Assembly (NCBI GenBank): GCA_964525365.1
Contig: CAZGGW010000001.1
Coordinates: 1 to 56,207, forward strand
Source of the DNA: CAZGGW01 sp964525365
GTDB taxonomy: Bacteria > Bacillota_I > Bacilli_A > RF39 > UBA660
Direction: 5' to 3'
DNA: 56,207 bases
A program made the position numbers and the translations under genes. This document shows, piece by piece, positions 25,998-33,310 of this stretch. Numbering within the stretch: the stretch's first letter is position 1; each line of letters begins with the position of its first letter. Under the pieces are notes generated by a model. The model did not search any database. It was not told where the DNA came from and saw nothing but the letters and a program-made list of their open reading frames with translations.

Positions 25998-26084
25998 ATG
26001 GATAAAAAGAATGCTTGGGAAATGTTTAAAAAAACGGGTAAAATAGAATATTATTTAAAATATAAAAAATCAAAGAAAGAATAA
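25998..26084 (+). CDS. yqzL: YqzL-like micro-protein
   Basis: A 28-codon reading frame behind a good ribosome binding site (TGAGGAGAAACA), with its stop two bases before recO. The peptide contains W-E-M-F-K-K-T-G-K-I-E-Y-Y-L, which matches the W-x-x-F-x-x-T-G-x-I-x-x-Y-L core of YqzL, the small protein encoded between era and recO in Bacillus. The Bacillus protein is nearly twice as long; here only the core and a Lys-rich tail remain. Function unknown. Confidence 0.7.
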   Translation: MDKKNAWEMFKKTGKIEYYLKYKKSKKE

Positions 26085-26086
26085 GT

Positions 26087-26821
26087 ATGGAAATAATAAG
26101 CGTTAAAGGAATTATATTAAATTCCACTCCATATAAAGAAAGTAGTAAAATATTAAATATATTAACAAGTGAATATGGAGTTATTGGTGTTATATCAAAA
26201 GGGTGCAAGGGCCCCAAAAGTAAGTTAAGAGCAGTAAGTGAAAATTTCACATATGCTGTTTTTCATTTATATTATAGAAATAATGGGTTATCTACTTTAA
26301 TAGGTGGAGATATTCAAAATTATTTTTTAAAATTAAAAAGTAATATTATTTTGGTAGGATATTTGACTTATTTATGTGATCTTACAAAAAATGTTGCAAA
26401 GCAATCATATGAAAATGATATTTTAGATTTACTTATAAGTAGTTTAGAAAAAATAAATGAAGGTTTTGATCCTCTTGTCATAACTAATATATTGGAATTA
26501 AAATATTTAGATTATTTAGGAGTTAGTATTAACTTAGATTCATGTGTTGTGTGTGGAAGTCCCAGTATAATAACAATATCATATGAAAAAGGTGGATATA
26601 TTTGTAGTAAATGTAGAACAAATGAAAAAGTATTAGATGAAAAAGTTTTAAAGATGTTAAAGCTTTATTATTATGTTGATATTTCAAAGATAAGTAAACT
26701 TGATATTAAAAAAGAAATAATTGACGAAATAAATAGATTTATTAGTATATATTATGAAAGATATACAGGACTTTATATAAAAAGTAAGAGTTTTTTAGAA
26801 AAAATTAAAACTGAAATATAA
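26087..26821 (+). CDS. recO: DNA repair protein RecO
   Basis: A 244-residue recombination mediator that, with RecR, loads RecA onto SSB-coated DNA. The N-terminal OB fold (G-I-I-L-N-S-T-P-Y-K-E-S-S-K-I near 7-21) is followed by a helical region. A zinc motif C-V-V-C near 148-151 pairs with C-S-K-C near 167-170. The ATG follows the yqzL-like stop by two bases with no separate ribosome binding site, so it is probably translated by coupling. Confidence 0.93.
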   Translation: MEIISVKGIILNSTPYKESSKILNILTSEYGVIGVISKGCKGPKSKLRAVSENFTYAVFHLYYRNNGLSTLIGGDIQNYFLKLKSNIILVGYLTYLCDLTKNVAKQSYENDILDLLISSLEKINEGFDPLVITNILELKYLDYLGVSINLDSCVVCGSPSIITISYEKGGYICSKCRTNEKVLDEKVLKMLKLYYYVDISKISKLDIKKEIIDEINRFISIYYERYTGLYIKSKSFLEKIKTEI

Positions 26822-26866
26822 TATCCAAGTAATTTTACTGGGTATAAAAACTTCAGTTTTTTATTT
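26807..26866 (+). terminator. Terminator between recO and the convergent XRE gene
   Basis: AAAACTGAA (from about 26807) pairs with TTCAGTTTT (to about 26862), with a smaller stem inside (ATATCC...GGGTAT) and a T run after it. It can serve both convergent genes. Confidence 0.6.
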
Positions 26867-27131
26867 CTTCTTTTTCTCTTATTAAATCATCAATACTAAT
26901 ATCTAAAACCGTAGCAATTTTATATAAAGTTTGAATAGAAAATCCTATTTCTCCTTTTCCACTTTCAATTCTTCGCATAAAATCGTAGGAAATTTCAGCA
27001 TACATTGCAAGTTTTTCTTGAGTTAATTCTTTTTCTTTCCTATATTTTTTTATGTTGTGTGCAATTACTACTTTTATATTAGGATTAAATGAGTAAAATT
27101 TATCATCATCAAATACCATTTTTATCACCAT
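26853..27131 (-). CDS. XRE-family HTH transcriptional regulator
   Basis: A 92-residue, single-domain regulator. The Cro/CI-type helix-turn-helix spans about residues 20-80, with K-E-L-T-Q-E-K-L-A near 34-42, S-Y-D-F-M-R-R-I-E-S-G-K-G near 48-60 and a final helix ending in I-S-I-D-D-L-I. An in-frame Met at residue 5 is an alternative start. A GC-rich element at 27159-27184 lies just upstream on the coding strand and is a candidate operator. The gene is convergent with recO and divergent from glyS. Targets are unknown. Confidence 0.85.
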   Translation of the reverse strand: MVIKMVFDDDKFYSFNPNIKVVIAHNIKKYRKEKELTQEKLAMYAEISYDFMRRIESGKGEIGFSIQTLYKIATVLDISIDDLIREKEEIKN

Positions 27132-27361
27132 TCATATTATCTCAAAATTTTTAAAAAAGTTCCGTGACCTAGGATTACCGGTTATTAAAAAATCTATTTT
27201 CAAAATATTTATTATATATAATAAAAAAAATTATTAAAGTAATTAAATAGAATACTTTTAATTAAAATAAAAATTATATGATATTTTACAATGAATTTTT
27301 TTTGATTTGTATAGATTTTGCGTGAGCAATTTGATACAATTAATTTAAGTAGGTGATTATA
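27132..27361. other. Divergent intergenic region between the XRE gene and glyS
   Basis: This 230-base gap is extremely AT-rich except for GTTCCGTGACCTAGGATTAC and the following CGGTTA at 27159-27184. On the plus strand TGaTACAAT (-10 at 27335-27340) lies 21 bases before the glyS start. No convincing -35, RNA gene or small ORF was found. Confidence 0.5.
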
Positions 27362-28729
27362 ATGAGTAAAAGTATTGAGGAAATAACAAACTTTTGTAAA
27401 ACGTATGGTTTTGTTTTTCAAGGAAGCGAAATATATAATGGATTTGCGAATACTTGGGATTTTGGACCAGTAGGCGTAGAATTAAAGAAAAACATAAAAT
27501 CGTTGTGGTGGAAAAGATTTGTTCAGGAAGATATGAATACTTTTGGTGTGGATTCAGCCATCCTTATGAATCCGAAAGTATGGGAAGCTAGTGGACATAT
27601 TCAAAGTTTTGGAGATCCTAAAATGGATTGTAAAAAATGCAAGCAAAGATTTAGAGCAGATACTTTAATAGAAGAATTTTCAAAAGGTAAAGTCGCAGCA
27701 GAAGGAATGAGTGATAAAGAATTAGAAGCATATATTGAAGAAAATAAAATAAAATGCCCTCATTGTGGTGGATTTGATTGGACTCCAATTAGAAAATTTA
27801 ATCCAATGTTTAAAACAAGTAGAGGTACTTTAGAAAATGATGCAGATATTGTATATTTAAGGCCAGAGACTTGTCAAGGCGAATATATTAATTTTTTAAA
27901 TGTTCAAAGAACAGCTAGAGCAAAACTTCCTTTTGCAATCGCACAAATTGGTAAATCTTTTAGAAACGAAATAACTCCTGGAAATTTCTTGTTTAGAACT
28001 ATCGAATTTGAACAAATGGAACTTCAGATGTTTTGTAAAGAAGAAGATAGTATGAAAATATATGATTCTTATAAAGAAAAAGCAATGAAATTTATAACAG
28101 ATTTAGGTCTGGATTTTAATAAATTAAGATTTCACGATCACGACAAACTCGCACATTATGCTAAATGCGCATGCGATATACAATATAATTTTCCAATGGG
28201 ATGGGAAGAATTAAATGGAATTCATCATAGAGGAATATGGGATTTATCAAGACATAGTGAATTTTCTGGTAAAAAGATGGAATATCAAGATCCTGAAACA
28301 AATGAAAAATATACTCCTAATGTTATTGAATATTCTATAGGAGCTGATAGACTTACTTTAGCACTTATATGTGAGGCATATAAAAAAGAAGAATTAGATA
28401 ACGATACAAGAGAAGTAATGTGTTTTAAACCATGTATTGCTCCATATAAAGTAGCAATACTTCCATTAATAAAAAAACTGCACGAAGAAAAATCCAAAGA
28501 AATATTTAATATGCTATCTTCAAAATTTATGTGTATTTATGATGAAACAGCTTCTATTGGTAAGAGATATAGAAGACAAGATGTTATAGGAACACCATTT
28601 TGTATAACCATAGATGATGATACAATTAATAATAATATAGTTACAATAAGAGACAGAGATTCAATGAAACAAATAACGTTGAAAGTTAATGAAATATTTG
28701 ATTATATAAGTGAAAAAATTGAATTTTAA
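27362..28729 (+). CDS. glyS: Glycyl-tRNA synthetase (single-chain, class II)
   Basis: A 455-residue glycyl-tRNA synthetase of the homodimeric type found in Firmicutes/Mollicutes, not the alpha2-beta2 type. The N-terminal motif F-V-F-Q-G-S-E-I-Y and a zinc-type pair C-K-K-C near 99-102 with C-P-H-C near 137-140 are visible. Class II motifs 2 (F-R-N-E-I-T-P) and 3 (G-A-D-R-L-T-L-A-L) are also present, with an anticodon-binding domain in the last 100 residues. The start is the ATG at 27362 behind TAGGTGATTATA; nine bases upstream another start is in frame. Confidence 0.95.
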   Translation: MSKSIEEITNFCKTYGFVFQGSEIYNGFANTWDFGPVGVELKKNIKSLWWKRFVQEDMNTFGVDSAILMNPKVWEASGHIQSFGDPKMDCKKCKQRFRADTLIEEFSKGKVAAEGMSDKELEAYIEENKIKCPHCGGFDWTPIRKFNPMFKTSRGTLENDADIVYLRPETCQGEYINFLNVQRTARAKLPFAIAQIGKSFRNEITPGNFLFRTIEFEQMELQMFCKEEDSMKIYDSYKEKAMKFITDLGLDFNKLRFHDHDKLAHYAKCACDIQYNFPMGWEELNGIHHRGIWDLSRHSEFSGKKMEYQDPETNEKYTPNVIEYSIGADRLTLALICEAYKKEELDNDTREVMCFKPCIAPYKVAILPLIKKLHEEKSKEIFNMLSSKFMCIYDETASIGKRYRRQDVIGTPFCITIDDDTINNNIVTIRDRDSMKQITLKVNEIFDYISEKIEF

Positions 28730-28755
28730 AAAAATCAATAAAAATCAAAAAATGG

Positions 28756-28785
28756 TTTACATTTATGAGTAAAGTGTGATAAACT
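28756..28785 (+). promoter_or_regulatory. Promoter of sepF-divIVA
   Basis: TTTACA (28756-28761) and TGaTAAACT (-10 at 28780-28785) with an 18-base spacer, 32 bases before the sepF start. The gap carries no other feature. Confidence 0.6.
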
Positions 28786-28816
28786 ATTTAAGTAGAATAG
28801 AAACGGAGGATTCAAA

Positions 28817-29215
28817 GTGGCATTTAAATTAAAAGATATGTTTAAACCCGAAGTAGATGAAGTAGCAGAAGAAGATTCATATTACAATATGTCTCCAGAA
28901 GAACTTGCTAAAAAGGCAACAAATTCAGGTAATAAGATGATATTAATAGAACCAAGAGCATATTCTGAAAGTCAACAAATTGCAGATCATTTAAAAAATA
29001 GAAATTCAGTAGTAATAAATTTTAAAAGAGTCACATCTGATCAAGCAAAAAGAATAATTGACTTTGTAAGTGGAACATTATATGCGATTGGCGGAGACTT
29101 ACAAAAGTTGGGTGGAGGCATATACTTGTGTACTCCAAAAAATATTTCAGTACAAGGAAAAATGACAGAAGAAGATAAGGGAAAAGAAGAAGAAAAAGAT
29201 TTAACTGAATGGTAA
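28817..29215 (+). CDS. sepF: Cell division protein SepF
   Basis: A 132-residue SepF, which links FtsZ filaments to the membrane. The N-terminal amphipathic helix (A-F-K-L-K-D-M-F) fits the membrane-binding segment. A linker rich in Asp and Glu follows, and the C-terminal core has I-E-P-R-A-Y-S-E-S-Q near 45-54, V-I-N-F-K-R near 68-73 and F-V-S-G-T-L-Y-A-I-G-G near 86-96. The start is GTG at 28817 behind CGGAGG. In Bacillus the order is sepF-ylmG-ylmH-divIVA-ileS; here ylmG and ylmH are missing. Confidence 0.94.
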   Translation: MAFKLKDMFKPEVDEVAEEDSYYNMSPEELAKKATNSGNKMILIEPRAYSESQQIADHLKNRNSVVINFKRVTSDQAKRIIDFVSGTLYAIGGDLQKLGGGIYLCTPKNISVQGKMTEEDKGKEEEKDLTEW

Positions 29216-29235
29216 AAAATCTATAAGGGAGTTCT

Positions 29236-29679
29236 ATGAGAAAGTTTGATATTGTTTTTCGAGGATATGATAAAGTTCAAGTTCAAAAATGCTTAGATGA
29301 AGTAGCAAAAAACTATGAAAGTTTACTTAATAAGAGTAAACAAACCGAAATTAGAAACACAGAATTATTAAAAGAATTAGAACATTATAAAAGTTTAGAA
29401 TCGACATTAAATCGAGCTATTTTTACTGCGGAAAGTGCTTGTGATAAAATAAAGAAAATGGCAAGAAATGAAGCAGACACTTTACTTAGTGAAGCAAAGA
29501 GAAATGCAAATAGAATAATAAATGATGCTCTTATAAAAGCAGAAAAAGTTCAAGAACAAGCAGACAGAACTCATAGAAATGTAGAAGTATTTAAAAGAAG
29601 GTTACGTACTATTATAGAAAGTCAGTTAGAAGTAATAAGTGAAATAGAAGATATAGATTTAAAAAGATATGATGAGTAA
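29236..29679 (+). CDS. divIVA: DivIVA-domain protein
   Basis: A 147-residue DivIVA/GpsB-type protein. The N-terminal membrane-binding segment has F-R-G-Y-D-K-V-Q-V near 9-17, where DivIVA usually has F-x-x-x-x-R/K-G-Y-d-x-x-e-V, followed by a long coiled coil to about residue 130. Such proteins mark curved membrane at the poles and septum. It is 20 bases after sepF and should be co-transcribed. The syntenic partner ileS lies 3.6 kb away because of an accessory insertion. Confidence 0.88.
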   Translation: MRKFDIVFRGYDKVQVQKCLDEVAKNYESLLNKSKQTEIRNTELLKELEHYKSLESTLNRAIFTAESACDKIKKMARNEADTLLSEAKRNANRIINDALIKAEKVQEQADRTHRNVEVFKRRLRTIIESQLEVISEIEDIDLKRYDE

Positions 29680-29702
29680 TCATATTTTGGTATTGAAGAA
29701 TT

Positions 29703-29846
29703 ATGGAAGATAAAATATACAATTTGATAGGTAGAATTGGAATGAGTTTTGCGAGGGTAATAGCAGATATTAGTTTTATTGTGTCTGATAAAAAGAAATT
29801 TTTAAATGAAAATGGTAGTCCCAAAGATATGATACATTCCAAATAA
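29703..29846 (+). pseudogene. Probable 5' fragment of the large unknown gene (frameshifted)
   Basis: A 47-codon frame begins with an ATG behind TTGAAGAATT and ends at TAA. The downstream large reading frame is in another frame and has only a TTG start. Its open frame extends upstream of that start to a stop at 29816-29818, so the two frames overlap between 29819 and 29846. Joining them within that overlap would give one continuous helical protein. This suggests a single frameshift, although a separate small peptide remains possible. Confidence 0.45.
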
Positions 29847-29869
29847 GTCGCAGAGCGCTTAAATATTAT

Positions 29870-32134
29870 TTGAAATATTATCCGGATAGGGTTTCACAGT
29901 ATCTAGAAGACGCATGGAAGTTTGATTTTAAATTACTATCAAAATATTTTTTTGATAAGAAAAATACTAAGATGCTTGTGAAAATATTTGATGAACGTGG
30001 CAAATTACCATATAGATTGCGAGAAAGTTCGCAATTTTTAATTATGTTGCTAGAAACAGATCCAGAAAAAGCGTTGGGGTTCATTCAGCAAAATCATTTT
30101 TATTCAGATGCATATACTGAAGAAAGCGTAAGAAAACTATATGATAGTAAAGTAAAAAGGATTGATGAAAATGGCATAGAAAAAGAAGTAAGTATAATAT
30201 CTCTATTAGAGCAAATACCATATGGATTGCGAGAAAGTTCGCAAATTTTAACTATGTTATTAGAAACAAATCTAGAGAAATCACTGAAGTTCATTCAACA
30301 AGATCAGTTCAAAGTTGAAGTATACGAAAGTGATCAATTCAAAAGATGCTTATTGGATTGTGATGAAGAAATATTTTATTCAATATTAAAAACTAAATAC
30401 TTAATTTCAGTTTCTCCAAAATATTTTGGATTGTATGGCGAAGGTTTAGAAGAATTAATAGATGAACTGAAAAATATATCAGGGATGGCACGTACTCCAT
30501 CATTAGAATTCATAAAAAAGATGTTGTATCTTCAAGTAGCCTTAGAGTATGAAGAAGCACGTAAAAATACTTCCAAACGTTACTTACAAGGAAATGTGGG
30601 AGAAGAAGTAAAAGATACTCTTATGCTAAATGGAAATATTGATGTTGGAATAGAAAATCAGTTGACTTCTTATTTAATGGGAGTAACTTCAGGAGAGACT
30701 GTAAAAGGATTAATTAGAGAAAAAACTTTAAGTAAAGAAGATAAGATAGCAAGAATACTTAAAAAAAGTGGAATAACAAAAGTAAAGAGATTGGCAGTAT
30801 GGGAAGGCGAAAGAGACAGTATAATATATGAAGAAATAAGTGAACGATTATCAGAATTAAGATTGGATGATGAATCTGAAAGCAAAGAAATATTAACAAC
30901 TATTACAAAGACACTTGTAGAAATGAAGAAAAAAGCATTTGAAGCATATAAAAAAGATCCACAAGATAAAGAAGCAGGTCAAATAATAGATGAAATATGT
31001 GATATTGCATTAAATGCACAGCAAAATTCAGAAGTAGGTAACATATATATAAGATTATTAAAAGGTGTAAAGAGAGATTTTTTGGAATTAACACCAAAAG
31101 GCAAAGAAAAAATCCAAAGCAGGAAAAAAATAGAAGTATTTAATGCGACAATAGAAAAAAGAAGAGAAAAAGTAATAGAAGCCATAATGGGTGAATTCGA
31201 TATGGATCGTACCGAAGCGGAAAAAATATGCCAATTATATACAGAATGTAAAGAGCCAAAAGATTTTGAGAGGTATGAAGAACGAAAGGGAAACCCTAAA
31301 AAGAAAAAAATAATAAGTTTTAAAGCTGTTTTAGCAAGTAGATTGGTAACAGACTCAGAAATAGGAGAAATAAGCCAAAAAGATATATTAAAACTTGATC
31401 TAACAAGTGATAATTTTCAAGTACCAATGAGAAGACAAATTCATAGGTTCATATTAAGCATATTATCAAATACAGTTTTTGGAGAAAAGAGTGACGTAAT
31501 TGATATTACACGAAATAATTTGGGAGAAATAACTGATTCTAGAATAAATTCTAGAATGAGAAAACTATTAGAAAATGTAAAAAAATCCATGACAATAGAA
31601 GACAAAGTTAACAGTGAATCATTAATAGGTATAGAATCATTAATAGGCTTGACAGAAAGTAGTATATTTGATTCTAAGAGTATAGGATTGATTAGTGTTT
31701 TATACTTGCCAATAAATGAAAAACTCAAAAGATTAAATAAAAATGAAGAGGTATCATATACAATAAACAATTATTTGGAGTATGCACGTATAGGATTAAG
31801 GATGACTACACCGGATATGAGTAATAGTATTTTGGGATCATATAATTGTGAAATACTTTCAAAAAAATCTAATGTGCAAGAAAACCTAACTCATTATATA
31901 AAAAATATGGCAAATCGTAGTTATAGAAATATACCAACAGTAAAAGGAGAGTGTGAGGGTATATATTATGAAGCATATAGTGTAGATGATCCAGAGCAAT
32001 TAATAGCAGGGGCTAGAATTAGTGGCAGTTGCTTTAGAATAGGAAATGCTCAAAGTAATACAATAAATTTGGAATTACCAAAGTCATTTATTATTTTTTC
32101 TTCTAAAGGTTTTAAAGTTGGCTGTTTATTTTGA
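29870..32134 (+). pseudogene. Large unknown protein gene, 3' end cut off by an IS element
   Basis: This frame of 754 codons starts only with a TTG and is probably the main part of a longer gene. I do not recognise the family. It is soluble, charged and helical, with two copies of a 70-residue unit: L-P-Y-R-L-R-E-S-S-Q-F near 46 and I-P-Y-G-L-R-E-S-S-Q-I near 116. Near the end is A-G-A-R-I-S-G-S-C-F-R-I-G, probably a conserved core. The last about 25 codons are antisense to a transposase gene, so the natural C-terminus is lost. It sits between divIVA and ileS, a pair normally adjacent, indicating acquired DNA. Confidence 0.65.
30001..30310 (+). repeat. Two-copy 210-base in-gene repeat
   Basis: Codons 46-78 and 116-148 of the large gene are near duplicates at the protein level, and the DNA matches closely (for example GATTGCGAGAAAGTTCGCAA at about 30015 and 30225). 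The period is 70 codons, consistent with an old tandem duplication. Confidence 0.75.
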
Positions 32135-32874
32135 TTTCCTGGAAAAGTAGAAAAAGCAAGGGGAATACCATCACCATCAAGAAATAGCCCCATACCAACA
32201 ATTGGATTTGGTCTGTTTTCTTTACTTTTGCCATACTTTCTAAAATCATCATCATTCTCTATTTCAAAATAATAGTTAGTACAATCATAGAAAAGAACTT
32301 TATCATTTCTTTTTGCGTACTTTAAACTGTTTTTATAAACTTCTGACTGAATAAAATCTGTTTCTTTAGCAATAACTTCTAAAGCTCTATAAATATCATG
32401 AAGTTCAAAATTAGGTTGTTCAATAAAGTTTTTAGATAACTCTAATGTTTTTAATTTAGACGATGGATATATAATTCTGGAATAAATAAGTTTAGATAAA
32501 ACATCGTTTAGATCATATCTAAATTGATACTTATTTGTGATTTCATCACATATATTATTTAACCCTAAAGAATAATAAATGTCTTGCAAAAATAAGTAAC
32601 CTCCGTTAAATTTATATTTTTTACTATAATCTAATTGTTTCGTTTGCGACAATCTAATAATAATATCATTTTTATTTTCTCTCTCTTGCTTATTTAACAA
32701 CTCGACATACTTTTTAGCCCAGTCATAAGGATCAGACCCTTTAGATTTAATTGTTAATTCGTTTAAATTACCCAATTTTTCTATGACCTTTGAAGTTCTT
32801 TTACCATTTATTGTAACAGACTTAATAACATAAAAACAGGTTGCTCCTTTAGATTTATTAATATTTAATCTCAT
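32050..32874 (-). pseudogene. IS1634/IS4-family transposase, N-terminal fragment
   Basis: A 274-codon fragment of a transposase usually about 550-600 residues long. The N-terminal region (Y-V-I-K-S-V-T-I-N-G-K-R-T-S near 16-29, then E-K-L-G) and the first catalytic Asp region L-F-Y-D-C-T-N-Y-Y-F-E near 193-203 are typical of this family. G-x-F-L-D-G-D-G-I-P-L-A follows. The second Asp and the Glu of the DDE triad lie in the missing part, so it is inactive. RBS GAGGAT precedes the ATG. The first 271 residues are intact, so the truncation may be recent. Confidence 0.85.
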
Positions 32875-32951
32875 AAAAATATCCTCGCTTACTATAACTA
32901 GTGCAACATATTACTATATGTTACGTAATAACAAAATACAAAATTTGACAA

Positions 32952-32975
32952 AAAAATAACCATTCTATAATGGTT
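32952..32975 (-). terminator. Hairpin upstream of the transposase gene
   Basis: AACCATT (32958-32964) pairs with AATGGTT (32969-32975) around a four-base loop. Read on the minus strand it is followed by ATTTTTT, so it could stop transcription entering the element from the ileS side. Confidence 0.5.
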
Positions 32976-33002
32976 TGCTTAATATTTGTATTTTAAAACT
33001 GT

Positions 33003-33080
33003 CAAATTCCCGAATTAAAAAATGGTGAATTTGAATTTGCCAAAGAAAAAGATATAAATAAAATTAGAAATGATATTTAA
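33003..33080 (+). pseudogene. Possible C-terminal remnant of the interrupted gene
   Basis: An open stretch with no start, reading Q-I-P-E-L-K-N-G-E-F-E-F-A-K-E-K-D-I-N and ending in TAA, lies right after the IS flank and before the ileS promoter. Its composition looks like a protein end, and it is on the same strand as the large broken gene. It may be the piece left beyond the insertion. Confidence 0.35.
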
Positions 33081-33081
33081 A

Positions 33082-33110
33082 TTGACAAAATTATACTTTA
33101 ATAATATAAT
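33082..33110 (+). promoter_or_regulatory. Consensus sigma-A promoter of ileS
   Basis: A perfect TTGACA (33082-33087), 17-base spacer and perfect TATAAT (33105-33110). It starts two bases after the stop of the upstream remnant and should give a start point near 33117, at the head of the T-box leader. Confidence 0.9.
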
Positions 33111-33116
33111 AAAGAA

Positions 33117-33298
33117 GAAATCAAATGAGGAAGACGTTATTATAAATTATTTATAGAGAGTTAGTGTATAGTGGAAACTAATAATAATTATGATAAGTAT
33201 CACTTCTGATGAGCATAGCCGTTAACTACGTTATAGTTTTGAGAATAAATTAAGGTGGTACCACGAAAATATTTCGTCCTTTAGGGGACGTTTTTTTA
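33117..33298 (+). promoter_or_regulatory. T-box riboswitch (isoleucine) in the ileS leader
   Basis: The leader holds the conserved T-box sequence AAGGTGGTACCACG (33252-33265). It is followed by a terminator stem, CGTCC (33275-33279) with GGACG (33286-33290), and a run of seven T. An AGAGAG near 33157 suits the start of stem I. ATC at 33199-33201, inside AAGTATCACTTC, is a candidate isoleucine specifier codon, though I have not folded the RNA. Uncharged isoleucine tRNA would stabilise the antiterminator and allow ileS transcription. Confidence 0.9.
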
Positions 33299-33310
33299 TT
33301 GGAGGAAGAA

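Larger units (their letters stand above)
32050..33008 (-). mobile_element. Truncated IS1634/IS4-type insertion sequence
   Basis: The element is represented by the N-terminal part of a DDE transposase gene on the minus strand plus its upstream flank. The internal side is missing: the transposase stops around residue 271 where it runs into the large unknown gene. The right boundary is uncertain; TGTCAAATT at 33000-33008 is an inverted copy of AATTTGACA at 32942-32950 and may mark an end. The left inverted repeat and any target duplication cannot be seen because of the deletion. The remnant is unlikely to move by itself. Confidence 0.7.

Noticed and set aside
30670..31770. Several minus-strand frames of 64-109 codons inside the large unknown gene
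   Set aside because: They are Leu/Ser/Phe-rich shadows of an AT-rich helical coding sequence and have no ribosome binding sites.
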